From the NCBI GenBank assembly GCA_017626555.1, contig JAGAIM010000003.1, forward strand, positions 62,001 through 126,000: a stretch of DNA of 64,000 nucleotides. Direction: 5' to 3'. Below, piece by piece: positions 25,969-34,087 of this stretch (position 1 is its first letter; every line of letters starts with the position of its first letter). The position numbers were made by a program, and so were the translations under genes. Origin of the DNA: Bacteroidales bacterium. Its GTDB lineage: Bacteria; Bacteroidota; Bacteroidia; Bacteroidales; UBA932. Under the pieces are notes generated by a model. The model was not told the DNA's origin and made no database searches. It saw nothing but the letters and a program-made list of their open reading frames with translations.

Positions 25969-27160
25969 GGAAAAAGATAATATCAATGAGTTTGACCTGA
26001 TGGTCAAGTCGATTCTGGACGAAGGGCAGGAAGAAGTTCCGGCCAGCGTCTGGGAAGGCGTGTCCGAAGGTCTGGACAAGGCTGCGCAGCGCAAGACCGT
26101 TATTATCTGGTGGAGAAGGGCGGCCGTAAGCGTCGCAGCGGCAGCAGCAGTGGCGGTGGCAGTGATATTCAACATCGAGCCACAGACAGTCCTCGTTCCC
26201 GAAGCAGGCGAAAGCGGGCTTATAGCAGTGGTGGAGCCTAAAGATATCCAGGAGGAAGATGCATTTCAGGAAGCGGTTGCTGACGTGATGATGACACAGC
26301 ATCCGAAACCTGCCGGAAAGATACCGCAGACTGCATCCGAAAGCATCGAAGCATCGGAATATGTCGCACCTGAAACTCCGGAAAATATTGAACAGCAGCC
26401 TTCTGCGGAGAAAAAACCTTATATGCAGGAAAAGGATACCAAAGAGGTCGCAACCCCTGAGGCAACAGAGTATTTCCCTGAAGACTGGGGAAAAGAAAAG
26501 GAAAGTACCCGAAGAGGCTTCTCATTTACAGTTTCAGGCCTTGCAAGCACCAACAGCACACAAAGCCAGAACCGCATAGGTCCGATGAAGGCTCCGACAA
26601 TCACTATGGCACCTAAAAAGACAGGCATATCGGAGACCAGTACCACTTCGGCATACGGTCTGCCTCTTTCATTCGGAGCGGGAGTAAAGGTGGATCTGGC
26701 ACCGCGCTGGTCGATAGGAGCGGGTATAAACTATTCTCTTCTCACCAGACAGTTTTATGGGAAATATATAAAAGTGAACGAAGAAGGAAGCATAGAGAAT
26801 TCCACTTCATCAGACATTCGCAACACCCAGCACTACATCGGCATTCCGGTCAATGCATACTTCGACATTGTCGATAGTGGCCGTATCAACCTGTATGCAT
26901 ACGCCGGAGGAACTGTAGAAAAATGTATATCAGACAGTTACAAAGTCCTCAACACCTCAATATCACATCAGGAAAAAGTTAAAGGAGTCCAATTTTCGGC
27001 AAACGTCGGCCTTGGTGTCGAATTTATGCTCGGAAAGCATCTCGGCCTGTACATAGACCCTTCTGTAAGATATTACTTTGACAACGGACAACCAAAGAGC
27101 ATACGTACGGAACAACCTCTTATGCTTGGTTTCGAACTCGGATTTAGAGCAAGACTATAA
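25961..27160 (+). CDS. Transmembrane protein with C-terminal outer-membrane beta-barrel-like domain
   Basis: 399 residues with an unusual layout. Residues 1-48 are soluble and acidic (cytosolic anti-sigma-like position), residues 50-72 form one Ala/Val-rich transmembrane helix (AAVSVAAAAAVAVAVIF), and residues 73-180 are a Pro/Glu/Lys-rich linker. Residues 180-399 show alternating amphipathic strands ending in LGFELGFRARL, which fits the PorT/OMP_b-brl class of small barrels (LSFGAGVKVDLAPRWSIGAGINY, FSANVGLGVEFMLGKHLGLYIDPS). The TTG at 25955 is rejected for ATG 25961. An inner-membrane helix tied to a barrel-like domain suggests an envelope-spanning sensor for the upstream sigma factor (inference). 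Its stop overlaps the mlaF stop by 6 bases. Confidence 0.75.
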   Translation: MFEEKDNINEFDLMVKSILDEGQEEVPASVWEGVSEGLDKAAQRKTVIIWWRRAAVSVAAAAAVAVAVIFNIEPQTVLVPEAGESGLIAVVEPKDIQEEDAFQEAVADVMMTQHPKPAGKIPQTASESIEASEYVAPETPENIEQQPSAEKKPYMQEKDTKEVATPEATEYFPEDWGKEKESTRRGFSFTVSGLASTNSTQSQNRIGPMKAPTITMAPKKTGISETSTTSAYGLPLSFGAGVKVDLAPRWSIGAGINYSLLTRQFYGKYIKVNEEGSIENSTSSDIRNTQHYIGIPVNAYFDIVDSGRINLYAYAGGTVEKCISDSYKVLNTSISHQEKVKGVQFSANVGLGVEFMLGKHLGLYIDPSVRYYFDNGQPKSIRTEQPLMLGFELGFRARL

Positions 27161-27907
27161 CCCTTCTATTATATTTCTCGCAAGAGTATTGGCACAGACG
27201 AAATCCTTCAGTTCCTGGCAATCGGGCTGAAGGATTGTCTTTTTATCACCCTGCCACAACATTCTTCCCTGATATATGAACCCGATCTTGTCCCCGATCT
27301 CAAGAATAGAGTTCATATCGTGCGTATTCACGACTGTAGTCATATTGAATTCCTTGGTCAGGTCGCTGATGAGACGGTCGATCAGGATGGACGTGTAGGG
27401 ATCAAGGCCTGAGTTCGGTTCGTCACAGAATAGGTATTTCGGATTCAGTGCAATAGCGCGGGCAATTCCTACACGCTTCTGCATTCCGCCGCTCAGTTCG
27501 TTAGGATATTTGTCATCAGAGTTGATGACATTGACCTTTTCAAGGCAGAACCGGGCCCTTTCTCTCCTCTGAGCAGCCGACCAGTCGGTAAAGAATTCCA
27601 TCGGGAACATAACATTCTCTATCACAGTCGCAAAATCAAAAAGGGCACTACCTTGGAAGAGAATGCCTATATTCTGCCTCAAAAGCATCTTCTCCTTGTC
27701 GGACATCTCCGAAAGTTTCCTGTCCCCGTAACTTATATCTCCGCTATCAGGCTCCATAAGACCTATAAGATTCTTCAGAAGCACAGTCTTTCCTGAACCG
27801 CTGGCACCGATGATCATATTGCATTTGCCAGGCTCGTATGTCACGGAAATATCCTGCAGTACCTGCACTCCGTCAAAACTTTTGTTGAGATTCTCTACCT
27901 TTATCAT
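27155..27907 (-). CDS. mlaF: ABC transporter ATP-binding protein, MlaF-like
   Basis: 250-residue ABC ATPase: Walker A IIGASGSGKTVLLKNL near residue 33, signature LSGGMQKRVGIARAI near residue 139, Walker B YLFCDEPNSGLDP. The GGMQKRV signature variant and PNSGLDP are typical of the MlaF/Mkl family that powers phospholipid or hydrophobic-lipid transport between the membranes. It is one base downstream of the MlaE permease. The usual third partner, an MCE-domain MlaD, is not in the window after it. Confidence 0.9.
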   Translation of the reverse strand: MIKVENLNKSFDGVQVLQDISVTYEPGKCNMIIGASGSGKTVLLKNLIGLMEPDSGDISYGDRKLSEMSDKEKMLLRQNIGILFQGSALFDFATVIENVMFPMEFFTDWSAAQRRERARFCLEKVNVINSDDKYPNELSGGMQKRVGIARAIALNPKYLFCDEPNSGLDPYTSILIDRLISDLTKEFNMTTVVNTHDMNSILEIGDKIGFIYQGRMLWQGDKKTILQPDCQELKDFVCANTLARNIIEGL

Positions 27908-27908
27908 T

Positions 27909-28655
27909 TTAGTAAAGCATTAACTGTGTGACTATCAGGTCTGCCAACAGGATCAGGATGCTGGTGATGACTATGGCCTTTGTGCTGGAGCGTCCCACTC
28001 CGAGCGATCCGCCCTTTGCATAATAGCCGTTGAAGGCCGCAATGGACGATATCATAAAACAGAAGAGAGACATCTTGAAACAACTGTAGAATATATAGAA
28101 ACCGTTGTAGAAGGCCTTGATACCGGTAATGTATGAAGCAGTCGGTATGATCTGGGTGGTCTCCACAACAAAATAGCCCCCGATGAGGCCGAGAACCAGA
28201 CTCAGAAGCATCAGAAGGGGGCTGAGGAGGGTTGTAGCCACAACTTTAGGCAACACAAGGAATCCAGCCGAATTCACACCCATCATATCCATAGCATCAA
28301 TCTGCTCGGTAATGCGCATACTGCCGATTTCTGACGATATGTTCGAGCCCATCTTTCCAGCCAGGATCAGCGCCACCATAGTTGAGCAGAACTCCAGAAT
28401 GAGACTCTCCCTCACCATATATCCTATATACATCTTGTCAATGATCGGGTTTTCAAGATTGGAGGCAGTCTGAATCACGAGAACCCCACCGATGAAGAGC
28501 GATATAACTCCCACCAGCAGGATCGAGGATATGATCAGTTTATCCGCCTCATTGACGAACTGCCTGAAGAATATCCTCCATTTCTCCGGCTTCCTGAAAA
28601 CCTTCTTAAGAAAAAGGAAATAACGCCCTATTGATTCCAATGATTTCTTTAGCAT
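27909..28655 (-). CDS. mlaE: ABC transporter permease, MlaE-like
   Basis: 248-residue inner-membrane permease of the MlaE/YrbE family. Five or so hydrophobic segments include IISSILLVGVISLFIGGVLV and the family block SEIGSMRITEQIDAMDMMGVN near residue 130, which identifies it. It partners mlaF in lipid-asymmetry maintenance. The promoter at 28676-28683 precedes it. Two AT-rich palindromes lie a further 65-105 bases upstream. Confidence 0.9.
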   Translation of the reverse strand: MLKKSLESIGRYFLFLKKVFRKPEKWRIFFRQFVNEADKLIISSILLVGVISLFIGGVLVIQTASNLENPIIDKMYIGYMVRESLILEFCSTMVALILAGKMGSNISSEIGSMRITEQIDAMDMMGVNSAGFLVLPKVVATTLLSPLLMLLSLVLGLIGGYFVVETTQIIPTASYITGIKAFYNGFYIFYSCFKMSLFCFMISSIAAFNGYYAKGGSLGVGRSSTKAIVITSILILLADLIVTQLMLY

Positions 28656-28675
28656 AGCCTTCTGGTTTTGCAGTG

Positions 28676-28683
28676 CAAAGGTA
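28676..28683 (-). promoter_or_regulatory. -7 promoter element of mlaEF
   Basis: Minus-strand TACCTTTG lies 20 bases before the mlaE ATG. Confidence 0.6.
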
Positions 28684-28746
28684 CAACGTTTTTTAGCATT
28701 TCCGACTTTTGTTTACGGCAAAAGTGCCATAGAAGAGCCTCCGATG

Positions 28747-28787
28747 GACATAAAATAAATCTTATGTCGCATAAAATATTTTTTATG
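28747..28787. promoter_or_regulatory. Paired AT-rich palindromes (operator candidate)
   Basis: The 355-base gap between mlaE and comM contains no gene. It holds two adjacent near-perfect palindromes: GACATAA...TTATGTC (28747-28768) and CATAAAATATTTTTTATG (28770-28787). They share the half-site (A)CATAAAA/TTTTATG and are centred about two helical turns apart, the geometry of a cooperative repressor site. The rest of the gap is A/T-rich; I see nothing else in it. Confidence 0.45.
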
Positions 28788-29010
28788 TCCTGCATTTCAC
28801 CACATTTTTCTTTTTTTTAAACCCAGTCTCGGTTTTATATGTGACATTTGAACAAACAGGTACTTGAAAACTCCTTAAAAGTTGACGAAATAAAAATTCC
28901 TTAAAGAAAGAAAAGAAGGTTATGTATAAATATGATGACATAGGAGACTATTCGGCTTTACTCTAATGGAAAACATTGATGCCGAACACATCATTAAATG
29001 ATAATAGATT

Positions 29011-30555
29011 ATGCTGATAAACATTCATTGCGCAAAATGCATCGGAATCGATGCTGTACCCGTAGAAGTCGAAATCGACATAGCCACCGGAATTGGGATT
29101 CATCTGGTGGGACTGGCAGATGCCGCTATCAAGGAAAGTCTGCTGAGGATAGTCACATCACTCCAGACTCTGGGATTCAGGATACCAGGAAGGAAGATTG
29201 TGATTAATCTTGCTCCGGCCGATATGCACAAAAAGGGTAGCGGATATGACCTTCCGATTGCCCTGGGAATCATTGCTGCCTCAAAACAGTACGATCTTCC
29301 CCTCCTGGATAAATTCCTGATAATGGGAGAATTAGGGCTTGACGGAACTGTACGGGAAGTATCCGGAGCCCTCCCGATAGTGGAACTTGCCGCCCAAAGG
29401 AATCTGAGGGGCTGCATTCTCCCTCGCCACTCTGCCCTTGAGGCTTCCGAATACGGGAAGATAGATGTTTATGGGGTGGAAACAATGGAAGAAGTACTGG
29501 AGATTCTTTCGGGAGAAGTGGAAAGGAATGACCTTCTGGTGAAGAATTTTACAGTTCCGGATATAAAAAGCGAAAGGGAGTTGGCGGGAATAATGGACTT
29601 CTCTGAAATAATTGGGCAGGAGGCGGCCAAAAGAGGACTGGAAATAGCCGCTGCAGGAGGCCACAATGCCATACTCATAGGTCCTCCCGGTTCCGGAAAA
29701 AGTTCTCTGGCAAAGGCTATGGCCGGCATTCTCCCGAAAATGAATTTTGAAGAATCCTTTCAGACAAGCAAGATATATTCGGTGGCAGGCAAGGGAAATC
29801 CTATGGGAGGACTGATGAAGCAACGGCCTTTCCGATCGCCGCACTACAGTGCATCAGTGGCTGCCCTGCTGGGTGGAGGATCCGATAATATTATGCCAGG
29901 CGAAATATCTCTGGCCCATAACGGCATCTTGTTCATCGATGAGTTCTGCGAGGCTCCCAAAAAAGTGCTGGAAATGCTGAGAGCACCGATGGAAGACGGG
30001 AAAGTCACCATCTCAAGACTGAAAGCCAAAGTGGAATATCCTGCCGGTTTTATGCTGATAGCAGCCACAAACCCCTGCCCTTGCGGCTATTACGGAGAAG
30101 GCGACCGATGCACCTGCACACCATCAAAACGTATAGCATATATGTCAAAATTATCCGGCCCGATAATGGACAGAATAGACATACAACTATGGATGAGGCC
30201 GATAGATCCGAAGAAACTGGTGGAACGGAGACGAGCGGAATCCAGCGCCGAAGTTGCAGCCAGAGTACTGAAAGCCAGAGAGATACAGAAGAAGCGCTTC
30301 AACGGAGAAGGGATATTCTGCAACGCCTCTATGACAAACAGACTCATCGACAGGCACTGTCGTCTCGACAAAGAATGCAAGGATCTGATGGAAAGGATCA
30401 TCGGGAAAATGGGACTGTCAGCACGAGCCTGCTCCAGAATCATAAAACTTGCACGCACTATAGCGGATCTGGAAAATGCGGAAGACATAAGGATGGAACA
30501 TATTTCTGAAGCGGCCAGATACAGGTTTCTAGATAAGCAGAATATATTGGAATAA
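29011..30555 (+). CDS. comM: YifB/ComM-family AAA+ ATPase (Mg-chelatase-like)
   Basis: 514 residues. The N-terminal ComM/Lon-like domain (residues 1-170) includes GIGIHLVGLADAAIKES and APADMHKKGSGYDLPIALGI. The AAA+ Mg-chelatase core follows, with Walker A GPPGSGKSSLAKAM near residue 227, Walker B GILFIDEFCE near residue 310, a sensor block AATNPCPCGYYG near residue 351, and the C-terminal helical MgChl_C domain (ARACSRIIKLARTIADLE). ComM is a hexameric helicase that drives branch migration during integration of taken-up DNA; in non-competent bacteria the role is less clear. Confidence 0.93.
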   Translation: MLINIHCAKCIGIDAVPVEVEIDIATGIGIHLVGLADAAIKESLLRIVTSLQTLGFRIPGRKIVINLAPADMHKKGSGYDLPIALGIIAASKQYDLPLLDKFLIMGELGLDGTVREVSGALPIVELAAQRNLRGCILPRHSALEASEYGKIDVYGVETMEEVLEILSGEVERNDLLVKNFTVPDIKSERELAGIMDFSEIIGQEAAKRGLEIAAAGGHNAILIGPPGSGKSSLAKAMAGILPKMNFEESFQTSKIYSVAGKGNPMGGLMKQRPFRSPHYSASVAALLGGGSDNIMPGEISLAHNGILFIDEFCEAPKKVLEMLRAPMEDGKVTISRLKAKVEYPAGFMLIAATNPCPCGYYGEGDRCTCTPSKRIAYMSKLSGPIMDRIDIQLWMRPIDPKKLVERRRAESSAEVAARVLKAREIQKKRFNGEGIFCNASMTNRLIDRHCRLDKECKDLMERIIGKMGLSARACSRIIKLARTIADLENAEDIRMEHISEAARYRFLDKQNILE

Positions 30556-30567
30556 AGATCTGTCTGT

Positions 30568-30598
30568 TTTGCGGGAGAGATGTTTTTGCATATCTTTG
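30568..30598 (+). promoter_or_regulatory. Promoter of tsaE with almost no leader
   Basis: TTTG (30568-30571), 19 bases, then TATCTTTG (30591-30598) is an ideal promoter. The ATG at 30603 is only 5 bases after the box, so the transcript should start on or just before the start codon. Confidence 0.75.
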
Positions 30599-30602
30599 CC
30601 GT

Positions 30603-31025
30603 ATGAAACAGGAAATCATCATAAAAGACATCGAAGACCTCGAAAGAGCAGCGAAAGAATTCCTTGATAAGATCGGAAACAGAACGCTTGTTGCATTCTT
30701 CGCTCCTATGGGATCAGGAAAGACCACATTCACCACTGCAATCTGCAAGGTGCTGGGCGTAACAGACCCAGTAGGCTCACCTACATTCGCCATTGTGAAC
30801 GAATATATGAGAGCCGACGGAGAGCCGATGTATCATTTTGATTTCTATAGAATCAACAAATTAGCAGAAGCGATCGAGATAGGGCTGTATGACTATCTCG
30901 ACAGCGGATGTCTCTGCATTATGGAATGGCCGGAAAATATAGAAGACCTTCTTCCGGAAGAGACATTGAAGGTATATATCACAGTCAATCCGGATCAGTC
31001 TAGAACCCTGAATTGGGAAGTATAG
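30603..31025 (+). CDS. tsaE: tRNA threonylcarbamoyladenosine biosynthesis ATPase
   Basis: 140 residues, the TsaE/YjeE P-loop ATPase needed with TsaB/TsaD to make t6A37 in ANN-decoding tRNAs. Walker A is FFAPMGSGKTTFTTAI near residue 36, followed by the family's GSPTFAIVNEY and HFDFYRI motifs and the C-terminal CLCIMEWPENI. Length and motif order are standard. It has its own promoter. It ends 3 bases before the convergent lipoprotein gene. Confidence 0.95.
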   Translation: MKQEIIIKDIEDLERAAKEFLDKIGNRTLVAFFAPMGSGKTTFTTAICKVLGVTDPVGSPTFAIVNEYMRADGEPMYHFDFYRINKLAEAIEIGLYDYLDSGCLCIMEWPENIEDLLPEETLKVYITVNPDQSRTLNWEV

Positions 31026-31028
31026 ATA

Positions 31029-32225
31029 TCATCGGACACTGACAGAAGCAATATATCCGCATATATCCAGAAACTCGACATCTCCATCCCTCCATATCAA
31101 CGGCCGGCCGCCTTCAGATGATGAAAGTCCGATATGGAGTATCCCTCCTGCTACAGCAGCGCAATCGGCACCCATTACTGCATATCCCATAGGCATAGGC
31201 AGTTCCTCTCCGCTCCTGTAGATCATTCCCGTACTGCTTCTGAACAAAGGATTGAACACACAATTGACACCATCCCCGGACAGACAAGTTGAAGCGGTAA
31301 TATAGCCATCATTAAATGACACACAATGCCCAGGGGCTGACCAGAAGGCACTTGCGACCGAAATATCAGGAGATGTGAACAGGCCTTCAGCATATATCTT
31401 ATCCCCGCACCCCATCATTCTGAAAGCAAGAGGGCTTGAATCTTCCGGCATAACGAGAGCATTCAGACTCTGATTATGATAGAGTACCGGCCTGGCAATG
31501 CCGGTCACTGTGGCTATCCAGCATATCTCCCCTTGATGCGAGAGTATATCCCACACTTTCCTTACATCATCCCTCAATGCTGTCTGGACTACCCTTCCAT
31601 TTTTGCAATGATAGTATCTTTCTATGGTATCATCTTCAGTTAGAACAGGTTCGGCAAACGCGAAGCATACACTGTCCTGATCTTTGTAAAGATGTCCGAA
31701 TGTCCTGCCAGATGTTCGGGACAATACGACTTCTCCATTCCTCCTGTAGGAGAATCCCTCACCGTCGCGAGGTATTCCCAAAGTATGGATTTCTTCACCA
31801 TCTGCCAGCATTCCGCAAATTATTTCACATCCGGGATAGCGCAGGACAGTCTTTCCGTCCCGTTTAATGACTGTCTCGGTTTCTGTCGCATAATCCGTAT
31901 AAAGATGCCCATCTATCATTCTGTGCTTATCAGGATCGGAACTGACTTCATACAGATCGCCTACCGGTACTTTCATCATAGGAACTCCGTCTGCAAAGAC
32001 CACCAGTGAGCATTTTATGCTCCCCTTCTCCTTGTCTGTTCGCCAATCATAATCCTTCGGATAGTCAAAGGCCGTCACATAACAGATCTCCTTGGACTCC
32101 GGATCTGCATTCATACCCGGACCTGTCCATATATCTTCTCTGTTTGTCCCCGGGCGGCTTGAAATCTCCTCTATTCCACAAGATACCGATACCAGCAGTA
32201 TGCCTGCAATCATCAACATTTTCAT
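31029..32225 (-). CDS. Lipoprotein of unknown function
   Basis: 398 residues. The signal peptide MKMLMIAGILLVSVSC ends in a lipobox with Cys16. The mature protein is rich in short beta strands spaced 30-45 residues apart (DGKTVLRYPGCEI, RNGEVVLSR, KNGRVVQTAL, WRDGDVEFLDICG), which suggests a beta-propeller-like fold, and holds over ten further cysteines. I recognise no family. It is convergent with tsaE and downstream of ispE on the same strand. Its ribosome-binding region is held in a hairpin (32227-32252). Confidence 0.6.
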   Translation of the reverse strand: MKMLMIAGILLVSVSCGIEEISSRPGTNREDIWTGPGMNADPESKEICYVTAFDYPKDYDWRTDKEKGSIKCSLVVFADGVPMMKVPVGDLYEVSSDPDKHRMIDGHLYTDYATETETVIKRDGKTVLRYPGCEIICGMLADGEEIHTLGIPRDGEGFSYRRNGEVVLSRTSGRTFGHLYKDQDSVCFAFAEPVLTEDDTIERYYHCKNGRVVQTALRDDVRKVWDILSHQGEICWIATVTGIARPVLYHNQSLNALVMPEDSSPLAFRMMGCGDKIYAEGLFTSPDISVASAFWSAPGHCVSFNDGYITASTCLSGDGVNCVFNPLFRSSTGMIYRSGEELPMPMGYAVMGADCAAVAGGILHIGLSSSEGGRPLIWRDGDVEFLDICGYIASVSVR

Positions 32226-32226
32226 C

Positions 32227-32252
32227 TTCCTTTGTTTTTTTCACCAAAGGAA
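32227..32252 (-). promoter_or_regulatory. Hairpin over the start region of the lipoprotein gene
   Basis: TTCCTTTG (32227-32234) pairs with CAAAGGAA (32245-32252), ending two bases before the ATG. In the mRNA the purine-rich AAAGGAAG before the start codon is paired, so it could limit translation. Confidence 0.4.
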
Positions 32253-32381
32253 AACAAAATAGCGGAAAGCGACGGAATTCTTTACCCCACATAAAGACCT
32301 TTCGTCACCTTTTTCTTTTTTTTATCCTTTTTCAACTTTTTTTATGTCCCGATTTTTTCATCAAGAAGTTCGGATCTCTTT

Positions 32382-33338
32382 TTAAAGAGCAGCCTTCCTG
32401 TAAAGAGCGAAAAGGGCAGAACCGGAACCGGACATTGATGCATATATGGCTCCGCTCTCATATAAAGACCGCTTGATTGCAGCCAGTTCAGGATGTACGG
32501 AAAATACAGTCTCCTCGAAATCGTTCATAAGTATCCCATCCCATTCCTCCACAGGACGTGCAAGAGCCTCCTTCAATGGAACTTCCGGAAGATGAGGTCT
32601 GATACCGCTGTATGCCTCTTTTGTTGACACAGATATTCCGGATGGCGTTATGACCTGAAGATCGTACAGAGAGCCGGAATGCCCATCAGAAGCAGATTGC
32701 CAATCTATATCTTTTATTTCATACTCCGTAAGAATCTCCCCTCTACCTTCCCCTAACATAGGACGATTATATATGAAGAATGCACAATCACTTCCAAGAC
32801 GGGAAGCATATCCGGCCAACCTATCCTCCGAAAGGCCAAGATCGCATAACTCGTTCAGCATCTTCAGAGCAAAAGCCGCATCAGCCGATCCTCCACCCAG
32901 ACCGGCTCCGACCGGCGAAGTCTTTTCCAGAAAAATCTTGACAGGAGGCAAAGCAAAATCCTCAGCCAGAATCATATATGCCTTTGCTGTCAGGTCGCGG
33001 AGAGGATCCCAGTCAACCCCTTCTTCGCGAGCAATGGTTATCATCAATCTGCCATCTTCAGATATACCCTGCACCAGTTTCGGAGCCACAGACTCCTCTG
33101 TCTCTACTCCGAACACACCTTCAGGCTTGACGCTTCCCTGCACAGCAGGAACAGACGAAGCATATCTGCTGAAAAGTGCAGCAGAAGTGCGGCTGTAGTC
33201 ATCTCCGACGATGATCTCCAGAGTATCGCTTATTCCGAAATAAGGAACGAAAAGAGTTTCAAGATCGTGGAATCCGTCTTCTCTCTTGCGCAGGACATTA
33301 AGTCCAAGGTTTATCTTGACATTAGGGTGGGTAATCAT
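32382..33338 (-). CDS. ispE: 4-diphosphocytidyl-2-C-methyl-D-erythritol kinase
   Basis: 318-residue GHMP kinase of the non-mevalonate isoprenoid pathway. It opens with ITHPNVKINLGLNVLRKREDGFHDLETLF, has the glycine-rich ATP loop SPVGAGLGGGSADAAFALK near residue 143 and the C-terminal ASMSGSGSALFALY near residue 303. It is longer than E. coli IspE (283 aa) because of an insertion near residues 55-90. Its ATG overlaps the sufD stop (ATGA), so it is co-transcribed with the suf genes. Confidence 0.92.
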   Translation of the reverse strand: MITHPNVKINLGLNVLRKREDGFHDLETLFVPYFGISDTLEIIVGDDYSRTSAALFSRYASSVPAVQGSVKPEGVFGVETEESVAPKLVQGISEDGRLMITIAREEGVDWDPLRDLTAKAYMILAEDFALPPVKIFLEKTSPVGAGLGGGSADAAFALKMLNELCDLGLSEDRLAGYASRLGSDCAFFIYNRPMLGEGRGEILTEYEIKDIDWQSASDGHSGSLYDLQVITPSGISVSTKEAYSGIRPHLPEVPLKEALARPVEEWDGILMNDFEETVFSVHPELAAIKRSLYESGAIYASMSGSGSALFALYRKAAL

Positions 33339-34084
33339 AGTCCGCGGATTATGTTTCTGATATCGGACTCGAATTCTGCAGCAATTGATTCGCGCTGAGC
33401 CTCATCCTGAATATTTTCCAACACCGGAGCGATGAACGAGATCATCTGAAGCACCTTGGCATCTTCGAGACTGATGCCGCGGGAACGCATATAGAACTGT
33501 TCCTCTTCATTAAGACGGCCGATAGTGGCTCCGTGCGAGCATTTCACGTCATCCGCATATATCTCCAACTGAGGCTTTGTGTCCACCTTGGCATCCTCTG
33601 AAAGAAGTATATTATGATTCTCCTGATATGCCTCGGTCTTCTGCGCATCCTGAGCGACTATGATCTTTCCATAAAAATCCACCCTGGATCGTCCTCCGGC
33701 AATTCCTTTGAACAATTGACGAGAATTACAATGAGGCACTTTATGATGCATATCTACAGTTATCTTGACCTTCTCATCACCACCACAGACGTATGCACCA
33801 TAAATGTTGGCCTCAGCACCCTCACCTACCAGATGCACATCCAGTTTCACATCACAGTTGACTCCCGGATATACCAGCACAACCATATCCACCTTGGCGT
33901 CTCCCTCCACAACAATCTGCTGTGGGATAGTCGTGGTACTTGATTGTGGAGACGACGTGCCACCCTCGGCTAGGGGGTGCCTGCCGCCAGGCAGGCGGGG
34001 GTCGTCGGAACAACAAGTACCACGACCTCCTAGAACATATATTCTATGCACTTTACTGCACCTAGTTACTATCAAATCTTCCAT
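33335..34084 (-). CDS. sufD: Short SufD-family Fe-S assembly protein with palindrome-encoded insert
   Basis: 249 residues. The C-terminal SufBD core is clear: KVPHCNSRQLFKGI, then KPQLEIYADDVKCSHGATIGRLNEEEQFYMRSRGIS, the family signature. SufD forms the SufBC2D scaffold. The protein is much shorter than usual SufD (over 400 residues): most of the N-terminal region is missing, with sufC only 3 bases upstream. Residues 20-52, rich in Gly, Pro, Ser and Thr, are encoded entirely by palindromic element E (33930-34026). The frame stays open through the element, so the protein may still be made. Confidence 0.85.
   Translation of the reverse strand: MEDLIVTRCSKVHRIYVLGGRGTCCSDDPRLPGGRHPLAEGGTSSPQSSTTTIPQQIVVEGDAKVDMVVLVYPGVNCDVKLDVHLVGEGAEANIYGAYVCGGDEKVKITVDMHHKVPHCNSRQLFKGIAGGRSRVDFYGKIIVAQDAQKTEAYQENHNILLSEDAKVDTKPQLEIYADDVKCSHGATIGRLNEEEQFYMRSRGISLEDAKVLQMISFIAPVLENIQDEAQRESIAAEFESDIRNIIRGL
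33930..34026. repeat. Palindromic element, family 2 (copy E), inside sufD
   Basis: Outer arms GTCGTGGTACTTG (33930-33942) and CAAGTACCACGAC (34014-34026) pair perfectly over 13 bases. Inner arms are GACGAC (33951-33956) and GTCGTC (34001-34006). The 44-base core shares GTGCCACCC, GGGTGCCTG and AGGCGGGG in order with the core at 44 kb. The core itself forms two small hairpins (CACCC/GGGTG and GCCTG/CAGGC), giving a three-way junction. Both copies also share GGAA after the right inner arm. It lies entirely within the sufD reading frame. Confidence 0.85.
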
Positions 34085-34087
34085 ATC

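Noticed and set aside
33335-34084. sufD as a plain pseudogene
   Set aside because: It lacks the N-terminal half and carries a repeat insert, but the frame is intact, the C-terminal signature is perfect, and start and stop are coupled to sufC and ispE.
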